Position numbers and translations under genes: made by a program. A DNA stretch of 64,000 bases from Trochalopteron elliotii (lineage: Eukaryota; Chordata; Aves; Passeriformes; Leiothrichidae), in assembly GCA_024734555.1 (NCBI GenBank), contig JANPWX010000653.1, forward strand, positions 1,717,824 through 1,781,823. Reading direction: 5' to 3'. The notes beneath the pieces are model-generated. The model worked only from the letters and a program-made list of their open reading frames with translations. It did not search any database and was not told the origin of the DNA. Below, in pieces: positions 9,376-21,774 of the stretch; within the stretch, counting starts at the first letter, position 1, and each line of letters opens with the position of its first letter.

Positions 9376-10437
9376 TTTCCCATACTTGACAGTAAGCTTT
9401 CTTACAACGAGGGACCAGTGCTCAGGAATGCTCAGTGGGAAACACTGAAGGTCCAGAGAAGGTCTGCCCTAAGGGTTTTTACAGTGCATCGCTGGGACAA
9501 GCCTCACACAACCTCCCACCCACAGGAATGGGTGGAGTACAGAAACTCTGTGCCTCCTTCCCTCTCCTTTACTCCCTCCTTTGAGATGCAGAGGGCCTTT
9601 CCCAGGGATATCCTCGCTCATGGTGTTCACTCAGACAGGCACAAGGCTTGAACTCGTTAGCTTCATGTGATTTCATCAAAACCCTTCTAACAACCACCAC
9701 TTCTTCATGTGCCTCTATTGTAAACACCTCCATAAGGAATGGTTACTCATTTACAAGGTAGTGCTCTACGTGCCAGTCTGCTGCTCCTGCCAGAAAAAAA
9801 AAAAGTAGCAATACAAACCCCTAGGGTTTGGTGATGATTTCCTGGGTTTAACAATGACCAAGGAATTAGGTTTGAGGCTTTTTTGTTTTGTGATCCCTTT
9901 GTACCACATGACTTGTTTTACTTAGCCTCATTTCTTAGCCCCAGTCTCCTCCATGGCTTTTTCTGACTTTCCTGATGTCCATAACCTTCCCATCATGCCC
10001 TCTGAAAGAGGCAGAGTCATCTCAAAATTCAGGACAAATGATTTAGGTACTAGGTAGTACACCAGAGGTATCTGGTGTGGCTACAACAAACAGGTTTTAT
10101 AAAGGAAAAACCAAGAGCTGTGCTGAACAAAAAAGGGGAAGGTCAGAGGATTTGAGTTCAAGGCTTAGTGTCTAATTTCAGCATGTCCAAGTGAGGATTG
10201 AAGCCTGGTAAGAAAAACCTCCTTCCTTGCTGTCCCCTGTCCACCTGCTGGTGCTCCCTGGGGGAGTGCTGCTGATTGCTTCAAAATTCAATTTCTGCAC
10301 TGGCAGTGGCATGTTGGGCCTGGCAGTAACTGGTTTGCCAGACAACTCTCTGCTTGTCACTGCCTGCATGCTGGGGGGCCAAAGTGGCTGGGATGTGGTG
10401 CTGGGATAGTGCCATAAGTCCCAGGGCTGCAAGGAGC
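9376..10437. other. Intergenic, nothing recognised
   Basis: Only an A12 run near 9795-9806 stands out. No exon, repeat family or RNA gene was recognised. Confidence 0.55.
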
Positions 10438-10475
10438 CCCATGCTTTTGGGTCAGCCCCACGCTTTTGGGTCAGC
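10438..10475. repeat. 19-bp tandem duplication
   Basis: Two adjacent copies of CCCAYGCTTTTGGGTCAGC (10438-10456 and 10457-10475) differ at one base. Confidence 0.9.
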
Positions 10476-10599
10476 ATCCCTTGCACTCAGCCATACACTC
10501 ATTCCATGAGTGGCACACCAAGGTTTGGGACTCAGCGTCTTGCTTATGCTGAGGGTTGGAGCCTTGAATCAGCAGAACTTAGCCAACAGCCTTCCCTAC

Positions 10600-10713
10600 C
10601 CCATCCCATCCCATCCCATCCCATCCCATCCCATCCCATCCCATCCCATCCCATCCCATCCCATCCCATCCCATCCCATCCCATCCCATCCCATCCCATC
10701 CCATCCCATCCCA
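10600..10713. repeat. (CCCAT)n pentanucleotide microsatellite, about 22 copies
   Basis: It is an uninterrupted pure array of about 113 bp. Its purity over 22 units suggests recent expansion or high mutability. It creates open frames on both strands (for example Gly-Met-Gly-Trp-Asp on the minus strand) that are not genes. Confidence 0.98.
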
Positions 10714-13700
10714 CATCCACCTTGTCCCTGCCGTATCCTCCCACTGTACTCTGGGGTGCCCTACCTGGTGGGAAAACTTTTGAGGGTCCACAAGTTCCCT
10801 TGCTGCTGCTCAGTCTCTGCTGTTCCCTGACTACCCTGTGCTATTTCCAGTACATCTCCAGAAAATAGCTCACTCCCCCCGACGCCACTGGATCTCTACA
10901 GCAGGGAGCGAACTCAGCAATTTACCAGAGGGATTCTGATTCTTATTTTAGACTCCTGTTTTAGCCTTCTTTTTCTTTCTAAATTTGTTAAGTTAATCCT
11001 TTTTACAGCTCTGGGAGTGAGGTGCAGCATCGCAGGGCCCCCAGAAAGACTTACTGGCTTCTCAGCCTCACTCCCTGCAACCTGCTTTCCTCACCTTGCC
11101 CCCATGAGCCCCCTTTAATCTGGACTATAAAAGATGCTCTGAGCTAAGCAGCTGCTTTTTATTACTATTATTATTTTTAAAGCTGCAAACATCACCATCT
11201 CTTCAACTACAGCAGAGAAAGTGAAATGGAAAACGTGGGTTTTGGGTATGCCTGATCCAGGATGGCAGCAGTGTTGCTTGGGACTGAAAACTTCAGAGTC
11301 CTGATGTAAATCAAAAATGCAGATGATATCTATTGCCTTTCAATCTGCTCCATCTCTATATCCCTCACTGCAAACAGCCCTTCTCAAGACCACACTTTGC
11401 CATGGGATCTGCCTTGTGTCTGCCATGTGCAGAAACCTGGGCTCCAGAAAATCTGTGTGTAACATCTGTGGGTCATCTCAGTTTCAGTGTCTGGGAAGAG
11501 GGTGATTTGCTGTGATCGTGCAAGTCTCTTTTCAGTTGTTTTAGCACATCAACATGCTGGTACAACTGGCCCAGATGACATCTGTTATTTCTACAATGCC
11601 AGCTATGTATCATCTCGACTTGTTTTCTATAAGATCCAGCTGTTCTGGCTGATATGCTATTGACCTTTTCAGCTGGTTCAGCACTTGGCTACCAGGAGGT
11701 CACTGGATGCCACTTTGAAACAGTCTCAGTGCTTACAGCTACTCTGCTGGGGTGAGGACAGATTTCATCCCCTGTTTCGAGTGTGAGCACCTTGAAAGAT
11801 CAGCTGGCCTTTGCTACCAGCACAAGGTCACTGCTGTACCTGCAGGCTTCAGGAAGCATCCATAAATCAGCCTAGCCCTGAAGTTTCAGAAAATTGTGTC
11901 ATCTGGGATGTGCAGCTCAGCAGCTCATGCCCCCACTCTTGGGAATCACAGGTTCACATCACAGCATGACCAGGTACTGACTTCAGCTTCATTAGGTGGG
12001 AGGAGATGCCATGGTGATGCATGTACTAAAAATACCTATTAAATATATAGCAGCCCTGGGGGAAATCATGGCCAGGGCTTGGGAAAGGGGGGGGATAGAA
12101 AAACAGGGTGAGTGACTGACCAATACACATAACTGCAATACAGGAGATGGGAAGTAAACAAAGTAAAAAAAGTGTTGGGATGTTGTATTTCATAGAGTGA
12201 CTTGCTCTTGTGGACAGTGATTTCTCCAAGTAGCTTTATTTTTTATTTTTGTTCATCTGTTTGCCCATGTTCAGCCACTAAAACAGCATTTCTGGTTGAG
12301 ATGAGGCCAGAGTTTATGAAGATTTCCTTCATCAAGTACAGAGTGTTTCCATACTATTCTAGGGCAAAGTTAGTCTGATCTTTAATTAGAAACCTTTATA
12401 GATGGGGAGTCGGAAGACTTCTTCAGTAACTTGATCTCTGTTTTTATTCTCTGGTGTTTAAATCTCCTTTTAGTTACTTGACTAACTTGAGCCACTTTTG
12501 CTGGATATTGCTCCAATCATCTGTTGTTCTCCTGTCAGGAGCTGAGGGACAATGACTGACCATCTCCAGCTCTACAGCAGCCCTTTACATGCTGAAAGAT
12601 TATGCTCTTTTGGCATTTTAGCTTCCCTTTCTAGACTAAACAAACCAAGACCCATCTGAAACCCAGAGATTCATCTCTTCATTGTAACCATTGTGATTTG
12701 CAGTGTGTTTCTGCCTTGGTTCCCAGTGGCATTGCCATGGCCTGACTTCTTCAGGAGACTTCCCAGGAGAGGACACAACCTGTGTCTTTGGCTTTGAGAT
12801 TCCTGATGGTTTTGGCTGCTACTGATGCTGTGGACAGGGAAGGAAATGAAGCAGAATCTGTCCTTCGGGGCTTTTGCTTTGTCTTTGCTCAGTGCACAAG
12901 CCTGAGCAACATTCCTGGAGCAAGGAAGCCTGGGCTGGTAGTACACCTTTCTGAGGGAGCATGCCTGGATACACTTTTCCTCCCCTTCCTGTAGGGATAA
13001 GGTGAAAATCTGTTCTCCTTGGGCTTTTCCCACAGGTTACCTTCCCTCTCTGTAGGTGGGAGCTTATGTAACTGTTCTGCTGTCACAGAAGGCCACCTGG
13101 GCCAGATGTCCCACACTTTCTGGGAAAAGGAGGACAGGAGAAGGATAAAAGGCAAATCAGCCCCCAGACACCACATCCATACCATGGTGAGGTTTGGGTT
13201 CCTTACGGTTGGGTCTACACTGAAGCCCCACTGGGTCCCCAGTGCTGAGGACAAGCTTTGAAAAGTTTCATTTCATTTCTGCTTTCGATAATTCCTTGCA
13301 TGTCTCAGAGGCCCCAAGGGGAACCTGCATCCTGCTCAGAGACTTCCCTCCATCACTTGTGGCAGGCATGAGGCTGTTTGTAGGCTGGAGGGACACACTG
13401 GGAACAGCACGTTTGGCTCGTTTTGCTATCTCAGAGGGACTGATTGTAGGGAACAGCTGGTCCGGCCAGCAGAGAAGTGCGATAGTGAGATGCCAGATGA
13501 GTAAGACTGAACAGAGCTTGTCCCAGCTTGCCTGTCCCTTCCAGCAGATCAAACCAAAATTGAGCCACCCCAGCACGTCACTCAGATGAGAGCAAATGCA
13601 TGTCAGTGCCTTAATCTTAAAAACCAATTTTCCTCACAGAAAAGGACCTGTTTGAAGGACCCAGCACTCTGCTTCCCTTGTGCCCTGCTCTGATCCTCAC

Positions 13701-16274
13701 AGACTCCCAGGATATTTTACTGCACTGCTAATAATGCTTAGTTTTTTCTACCAGAGGTAATCTCCATTGTAAATTCTGGCTGTAAATCCTCGTAAATATC
13801 ATGCTGGGTACAGCTTCCTCCAGGGGCATCCACCTCCTCAGCCCAGGGGCAAGTGGCCATTGCAGGGGACGTTCCAAGACTGCTGGTGCTTCTCGCCCCA
13901 AGGCACTTTGCAAATTTTTGCTTCTCCTCCTGAGCCAGCCTTGGCTCTTTTTGTGGGGGAGATCAAGTTGTCAGCCACTGAACTCTCCTGTTAGAATGTT
14001 GAGGTGCTGGGGCCCTGCAAGAACTTTGGTCTGAATTTAGAGGTCTTACATTAAGTGTCCAGTTTAATCATGGTGCTGAATGTCAGGAAAGGGATGAGAT
14101 CCACCCACCAGACCTGCCTCACAAGTGGGGAGAAGCACTACAGTATGAACACAGCCATAATCTCACTCTCTCAGTAACATTTGGGTAGGGAATATTTTTT
14201 GTTTAAGCAGATGAGGACAGTATAGTGTTCTTGCCTAAACAGAGGAAGGTGATGTTGTTTCACAGCCTACCTGGTTTCCAGCTGCTCTGTATGGGCAGGA
14301 ACCTGCCCCAGGCCCTCTGTCACAGCCACCAGTCCCCTTAGAGATGGTCCAGTGCCTGCAGAGCACCCTCAATGGTGCTCTGTGCCTCTGCATGGGCAGC
14401 TGAATGGGGCCCTTGTTGGCTCTGCTTTGCAAAACCAGACCCTGGTGCAGGTAAGCAGTGCCTGGTGGGGCCACTTGCACCCAGACTCCAGGATGTCATT
14501 GTTTGAGACTGGAGCAGCTCTGGTCTGATTATTGGCTGTTACTGTGACTGTTTGGGTTAAACAGGCAGCTGCACAACTGGGCTTTGGGTAGCCCTTGTTT
14601 CAGCTGCACACACTACAGCCTTCCCTGCAGAACAATGCCTGGCCCCCAAGTTGTGTGTAGCCAGAGCTCAGCAGAGTGTGGTTTTCTCTCCCTGTGAAAT
14701 TTGTTAGGGTGTCAAAGAAAAGAATAATAAATCTGTTATGAGTTGCCATGAAAAGCCACAATCACCAAAGTGTTTTCCAGCTGTAAACCTGAAGAAAGAT
14801 TCCAGTGTGTGCAACTGAAATGTTTCACTTCCATTTCAAGAATGCAGCAATTGCTTGTCACCCTTCTCCAGCTGCAAAACAATATGTGTTCAGCAATGTC
14901 AAGTGTGGTTCAAAAAACACTTTTCCAACTTGCAAAATTACTTGAAGCCAACTTTTTTTTCTAGCAGAACACAATGTTTTTAGCTCATCTGATCAATTTT
15001 TAATTTTCCCATGAATCATGTTAGCCCAGCAGCAATCCAATAAACTCCAAAGGGTAGCTGGGCTTTGCCATTTCTGTGAGCACTAGAGGAATAAATGTGG
15101 CGTGTGGAGTGATTTATGCAAGTTCACTTGTGTTTCCCTGTTGTGGTTGCAGTTCCCCTGCAGCTTCAACACTCTTCAGGAATCTTCTTGCTTCTTGCCC
15201 TACTGCTGTGCTCCTGAATGGGCTGTCTGGGTCTCCCATCTGTGCTGCTCTCTCCCAGCCCACCCACACCAGACCAACCTGTCACTGTGATGAGCATGGA
15301 AGAAGGAGCCAGGAGTGGGGCTAAGAAGTGTCTGTGTCAGCCCACCTGCCTGCCCAGCAGTGTCAGGCCAATGCCTCCACCAGCCTGCTCTGACTGTGGC
15401 AGCAAAAGGAGGAGACATCAGAGGAGAACAGCAAGGCTGGGGGAACCAGAAGCACAGAGGAGTTAGGAGCTAGTGGCACTTGGAAGTTTATTTTATAAAG
15501 ATGTATTTCAGAGGGAGGATTTAACTTTGTTGCATGAGGAAAATGTCTGGTCAGGGAACAAGACAGAGGCAGTCATTTTGTTATTAGGCATCTGAAAGGA
15601 TCATGGATTTCTGATGAGCTCTGGGACCTGCAGAGCTTCTCCTGGGTCTGAGATGTGAAGTCAAGCATGGAATGAAATCAGTTCCTGGGATGAGTTAATA
15701 TTTAGCATTATTGAACAGTGAAGGGGAGACAAGGCAGGGAGGGAATCTGCACATGGCAGTCAGGCCTTGTGTCCCACCAGGCACAGGAGTCACGGAGAGA
15801 GTCCCAGACAGGGTCTCTCTCCCTTGGGATGGACAGGAACAGTGACTGAGCCAAGGCAGCTGGAGAGCAGAGATCCCAACTATATCCCTGCAAGGGGAGA
15901 AACAAAGGTATTCCCACTGCTCCTTCAGTCTCTAGTTGCTGTTGAGGATGTACTCAATGACTCAAGTTATGCTGCTTGTGGAGAATCCTCATCCTTAAAA
16001 AAAAGAAAGGTGAAGCTGAGATCCCAGCAGTACTTGTAAGTTCCTCCTGTATGCTAAACTCTTTGGGATGACAAATTCCCTGTACTGTATCTCTAAAGCA
16101 CATAATGCAGCACAGACCCACTTCTCCTCTGGGGTCTCTCTGACTCCAGCAGGAATGTGTAGTTCTGGTGTGGCCTCTCGGAACCTGGTGTGTCTGTGGG
16201 CTCCTCTCCAACACATCAATAGCTGCTGGCTGTTCCACAGGGCTCCTTGGGCAGGTTTGGCTTTGACTGAGGAC
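10714..16274. other. Intergenic, no gene or known repeat recognised
   Basis: Both strands were read. Only simple ATT-rich sequence near 11155-11178 stands out. ORFs reach about 120 codons (for example near 12671-13254 on the minus strand) but carry no motif I recognise and sit in ordinary AT-leaning DNA. Conserved non-coding elements may be present but cannot be seen from one genome. Confidence 0.5.
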
Positions 16275-16592
16275 ATGGAATCATGGAATGTTAAGTGGTT
16301 TCTTCCTAATATCTAACCTAAATTTCCCCTCTTTCAATTTTTATCCATTGCTCCTTGTCTTATCACTACAGTTTCTGATGAGAAGTCCCTCTCTGGCTTC
16401 TCTGTAGGCCTTGTTCAGGTACTGGAAGGTTCCTGTGAGATCTCCATGCAACCTCCTCTTCTCAAGCTGAACAGCCCCAACTTTCTCAGCCTATTTTGCA
16501 GGGGAGGTGCTCCAGTCCTCTTACCAACTTGGAATTCCCATTCACTTTGTTGAACTTGAGGAGGTTTACACTGGCCCAGCTCTCAAGCCAAA
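16275..16592 (-). mobile_element. CR1 LINE fragment with internal deletion
   Basis: Read on the minus strand, it has the CR1 tail (complement of ATGGAATCATGGAATG at 16275-16290) and the ORF2 carboxy-terminal region ('TTCTCAAGCTGAACAGCCCCAAC' type sequence near 16460-16490). After 16525 it jumps to a more 5' CR1 segment (TTGAACTTGAGGAGGTTTACAC, near 16550-16590). Much of the 3' UTR next to the tail is missing. I infer one old copy with at least one deletion, though two nested pieces are possible. Confidence 0.75.
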
Positions 16593-19500
16593 ACTCCTCA
16601 TCACTTTCTGTGCTGGCTGGGGGATTGAAGGATGGCCTCAAGGGTTAACAGCCATGGCCAGCTGTGGCTCTCCAGCAGGGACAGAGAGGGCCCAGGCACC
16701 CTGCCAGGAGGTAATGCTGTTTGAGCACTGCTGGCAAAGACTTCAAACCCCTCAGCTAATTTCGGATGTTCTGCTCGTGACATGGAAAGCTGCATTCCCA
16801 TCTAGGAAAGAGCTCTTCCCTGGGACTAGGAAGGGACTATTTATTAATATAACATTGTCAAGAGTGGCACATCTATCTTTCTGAAAGCCCTGTCTAAGGT
16901 GGTTTCCTTCATGTGACACTTTTCCTCCAAGGAGCCCCAAATATGCTGCAGAAGAGGCCATCACAAAATGCTAGAGAAACAATGCAGGAGAACCACTCCC
17001 TCTTCTTCCAAGAGTCTGAGAGAACAAAAAAGGCAGAATATTAAAATCAGTGGGAAAAAATTGGGCAAAGTCATGTTTACTTTTCCGCATTGGCGAAGTT
17101 ACACATAACTTTTTATCTACAATAAAAAATAGCTATATCTATATCTATAATAAATACAATCTTTTCTTTAAGCCAGTTAAAAGAGAGTTTTAGCTGGATC
17201 AGACTTGGACCCTACATGTCAGTAGCAGAGCATCCTGCCTGTCTTCAAGGCCCAGGTAAGAAAACAGAAGCATGCTTGTCTCCAACTGGAAATCCGATCT
17301 TTTTTGGCTCTCCCTGGTTAGGACTTGCTGGGGAGCTTCTCAACCTAAGGAGAGCCACCCAGGCTCCCTTTGGTGCTCCCTTGTGGAGACAAAGCCTCTT
17401 CTGCTGCAGTAGAAGACTAAACATGGAAAACAATCTGAGGAGGCTGGATTCCACGTCTGGCCTGGGAAGGATGATGGGAGTGGAGACCTTTAATCAGTGA
17501 GGGACTTCCCAGAGTATGGTGTTGACAGTAATGAGATCATGGAAGAGGCATCAGCATCAGATGATCAGTCTCTCTTTGTCTTGGACACGTGTCTAACCCA
17601 GAGCCTCTACTTTGTAATGCACTGGGTTTGTGGTATATTGATAGCACGAGATACACATGGCCTGTGACAACACTTGGCAAGGCTGAAACAGTGTCCCCTA
17701 GCCCTTGTCATGGTCTGCCACCTTCTCCAGTGGCAGCCATTGTGATGATCGAAGCTGCTGGATTAAGCAGTTTGGGGTGGGGATTGTTCCCTGTCTGTTG
17801 TTAGCTATATGGTGAAGTTTTACTCCTAGCTGTCTGGATCCCCAGGGAAACAGGTATGTGTGGTTGTAAGGATGTCACCATTATTGCCATGACTCTTCTC
17901 AGGAAGCTACAGGGTAATGCATTCATTCCCCTGCTTTGCTGTCCCTGTTGGGTAAATATGTCACAGTGCCATGCAGACTGGCCCTGGCTTAGATCCTGTA
18001 AATGTGGTGTCAGTGTCAGTGCTGGGATTTTCATATCCTAACCCCCGCATCTAAAAGTTTCAGTCAAAACTGAGAACAGGATGGAGATGAGAACTCCTTT
18101 CTGACCTTCTGGGTTTAGAGATGGGAGAGTGCTTTGTGCAGGGGCTCAGAGGGCAGTGAGGATCCTGCTGCACAGGAGCTGCTGGTGCCACGACACCAGA
18201 GCAGGAAGAGTGAGTGCCACTGACTCTGGCAGCTACCCTGAGGCTTTGGTATCATGTTGTTTCTGTTCAGTGGCAATTACTTGGGACTTGGTGAAATTTA
18301 GGCTTAGGGCATGTTTCTTCCTCCACAATGGTTAAAAAAGCCTCAGATCTATATGAATAAACCTGCTTATTTTCAGTCCAAAAAAATAAGGAATGCCATG
18401 TATTTCTGTACTGTACTGCAGGTTTCCCTCATCACTCAGGGGATGTGGAATTGACAATTGTGTCTCTGCTGGGCCTGAGGGACACCAAGAGATTCTCAGC
18501 ATCACTGCTGATCATCTGAATAGAGAAACAGAAAGTGAACACAATCTCCATGCTGAAAGTAGCAAATCCAGTGACATCCACAGCAGCAAGACAAGCCTCT
18601 GGCACAGACAAAATCTCCTCAGTCTCCTCTTTTGCCCTGACCCTGTCTGCTTGTTATAGCTGCAAAAGTCTGTAGGAGCACTGGGATGTGCTCTCCAGAC
18701 CCTCCATGTTGGGGTCACGCAGTAGCTGATGTTACTGCCACAGCCAAGGGTCCCACGTGGCTTCCTGGGAGTCTCCATCTGAGTGCTCTGATCCTACAGC
18801 ACAGATGTTCCCATGCTCTGTGGATCTGTCAGGACTTCTGGACATCTGCTTGCCTGGTAAGATCAGCTGCCCCAGTCAGGCTGCCTGACATGTGTAAATT
18901 ATGGACAAATGTGCTGCAATCTACAAATACCACCACGGCAGAGACAGAGAGCACGTCCCCAGGAACACGGAGAGCTGGCTGCCCTCCCCTTGTTGTGATC
19001 TTTTGTGCACATGTAGCAAAGTGTTTTCTGTCATTGGCTCTCATAGATCTTCCTTACAAATACACCTCAGCTTAGCAGGCTTGCTGCAGAGAGTGGGAGT
19101 TTTTCCTTTGGTTCACGAGTGAAGTTGGGATGTGAAGCTGCACGGGTTCACACACTGGGCTCAAATGTTGGCACCAAGACTTAATGCACAGCTGTGGAGG
19201 AAGGGAGCAGAGAGGATGGGGAAAGGAACCAAGAATGCAGAAAAAGAGGTGTTTGTTTGTAAAAGAGGAGCATAGAGCCAGGAAAAAAGGAAAAAAAAAA
19301 AAAGAAATGCAGAAAAATTAGTGAGGGAAGAGGAAAGAGCAGGGAATGAAAGAGGGAGTTTTAGAAAATCAGGGGATGCATTTATTGTGCTGCAGGTGCT
19401 TACCCACACCAGACTAATGTTCAGCTGGTTCTCTTAGTCCTCTCAGAGAGAGAGAGCTGGCATCCCTCTAACTACAAACCATGTATGTACAAATAAAACC

Positions 19501-20160
19501 CACAGCAGCTGAAACACCCTGAGATGAAACACAGGAGATTAAATTACAAGCTAATTGGGCTGAGATGCTTTCAGAGGAATGAAAGTTTTGGCAGGAGGCA
19601 ATTTCTCCAGAGGAGATGGCCTGTCAAACCCTCTTCTTCCCCTTCTCCATTAAGCAACCTTATCCCTGCTCTGTGGGAAAGGCTCTGCAATATTTTTAGT
19701 CTGTTGGAGGTTTCCATCCTGGGCAGGTCTCCAAAGGACTATGGGACCTTCCTCTGCCCATACATTAAACCAGTATTGCCTGCCACATTCCAAATGGGAA
19801 CTTCTTTAGGTCCCCAATGTCAAAACACATTTCTAGTTACATGGTCAGGGTCCTCCTGCCCTTTTGGGCTTATTTAGTCTGGAAAAAGAGAGTGAAAGGA
19901 GAAATTCAGCAGCTGTCCACGACTCCTTGATAGACAGTGATAAAAATGATGGAAACAAGCCCTGCTCAGGAGCACAGGGCAGTAAGAGAGGGGAATGGAC
20001 AGTCTGCAGCTTGGGGAGGACAGCAGGAAAAACATAATCTCATGAGGAATATAGTGCAGCACTGAAACAGGTTGCAGAGAGGGAGCTCAGCCTCTGTAGG
20101 TTTTCAAAACTTGAGTAGCAAAACTACATCTGACATAATGTAGAGCTGTCAGTCATCTGT
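16593..20160. other. Intergenic, no gene seen
   Basis: It contains a TATATCTATATCTATAATA-like AT segment near 17132-17158 and a purine-rich tract (listed separately). Short ORFs on both strands show no recognisable domain. Confidence 0.5.
19190..19370 (+). repeat. Purine-rich, low-complexity tract
   Basis: About 180 bases are strongly biased to A and G on the plus strand, including GGAAAAAAAAAAAAAG near 19289-19304. The tract is interrupted by a GTTTGTTTG segment. No coding or repeat-family identity was found. Confidence 0.7.
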
Positions 20161-20233
20161 CTTTGAGCAGGAGACTGGGAAAGAGGGCTCCAGAGCTCCC
20201 TTCCAATCACTGTGTCCACAGTTCTACAGTTAT
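20161..20233 (+). mobile_element. Decayed CR1 LINE 3' end
   Basis: The order CTTTGAGCAGGAGACTGG, CTCCAGAGCTCCCTTCCAA, then a degenerate tail (GTTCTACAGT) follows the end of an avian CR1, where CTTTGAGCAGGAGGTTGGA and GGTCCCTTCCAAC are expected. It is short and old. Confidence 0.6.
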
Positions 20234-21687
20234 TTCCCCTCAATTTCAGCATTTTGTTATTTTAGCTTCTGAAACTCTCTTGCTATGATTATTTTCCTTT
20301 TAAAAAGACATCCTTAGATTGTAGCAGGTGATTGAATCTGATCCATCTTTGGTATGTTACTAGAAAACCTTTTTAGTTGTAAAATACCCAATTTGTGTAT
20401 TCTGAAGCCAGCTAGGAGAACAAATTGGATTTGAGGTTGAGCATTATGCAGTTGGGCTCTTGGATAGAGCATTTTATTTTAATTTAAGGGTGTTTTTCCT
20501 TTTGTTAATAAAATATGCAGCCTTTAATGCTACACAGTCAAACAACAGTTGGAGAACTGATGGATTGGTGGTTCCAATTCTGCAAGTTCATTAGGAAACC
20601 CATAACATTTATCAGGTGCTGAAAGCTAACACATGATCTGTTAAATCTGTGATTTAAAATGAGCTTGATATATAATCCCTGAGACACCAGAGCATCAAGG
20701 TTGGATAAGGTTTCTCTGTACTACACTTAAGAAAGCCAAATGAAAACAGTTGAGGTGAGTGAGATTAACAAAAATTATTTCATATTATAGCAATTTACTT
20801 CTGACTCATACAATCTTTCCCTCTTGTTAGTCCCAAAATTAAATAGAAGAAAAGCTGTGGTTTTTTGGAAAAGAAAGCAGCACATTTTTCCTTTGGATGC
20901 TCTGAAGCTGAGCTGAGCAGAATCTGATTTACTCAGATTTAACCCTAAGTTATATGGTTCCTGCAGGAATCCCACAGCAGTATTCTATTTTTTCAGGTGC
21001 AGAAGAGTTTGGGGTTTTTTTAGTTTTATTTTATGTGATTATTCACTCTGCTGACATTTAAGGAAATGATGGTTGGTTTCCCCATTGTGTATAAAACCTT
21101 CTCTCTTCCAGCAAATGTTAACTACTTTTTTCCTAATCCTTCACTGGCCAGAGTAAGTACAGCATTACAGGTTTCATACCTTGTTTAATTCTTTCTTGGC
21201 TTCAAGAAGCTGTGGTATGCAAGTGAATTTCCAGTCTTTCAAATCTTCTCCTTCAGATTAACCTTGTTGATTCTTAAATTAAAAAAGATTCTTAAATTAA
21301 AATTTAAAATTAAAAATTAAAACAGAACATAATCAGAACAATTTGTTTTTACAACTGTCAGAAAACTTCCTGTAAAGAAATCCTACCAAAAAATACAGGT
21401 ATTTTGCAAAATCAATGACCTGCTGTACCCCTGGTCAGCAGCAGTGTTTCCGAAAGGCAAGGCAGCTGTAACATGAATATTGCTAAGTGCCAAAATTTAC
21501 TAAAAAGCTGTCAAACTCTGACCAAAGTTGAAGGAACAAGGAGGTCACGTTGTAGAGGGCACTTCCCTGTGCTCTGGTGATAATAGATTTGCTCTTCTTC
21601 AGGGAATCAACCTGGCATGAGTAGTGACATCACTGATTTGAACATCTTGCCTCCTTTCAAACAGTTACATTACATAATATTGCATTG
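20234..21687. other. Intergenic, AT-rich, no gene seen
   Basis: The most AT-rich part, near 21274-21325, contains a duplicated GATTCTTAAATTAA and related AAATTAAAA repeats. Nothing else was recognised. Confidence 0.55.
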
Positions 21688-21774
21688 ATACTATACTATA
21701 CTATACTATACTATACTATACTATACTATACTATACTATACTATACTATACTATACTATACTATACTATACTAT
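21688..21774. repeat. (ACTAT)n pentanucleotide microsatellite, about 17 copies
   Basis: It is a pure array of 87 bp with unit ACTAT and no interruptions. Confidence 0.98.

Noticed and set aside
10506..10868. ORFs over the (CCCAT)n array on both strands
   Set aside because: A pentanucleotide array stays open in all frames on a strand; the repeated five-residue peptide is a by-product of the microsatellite.
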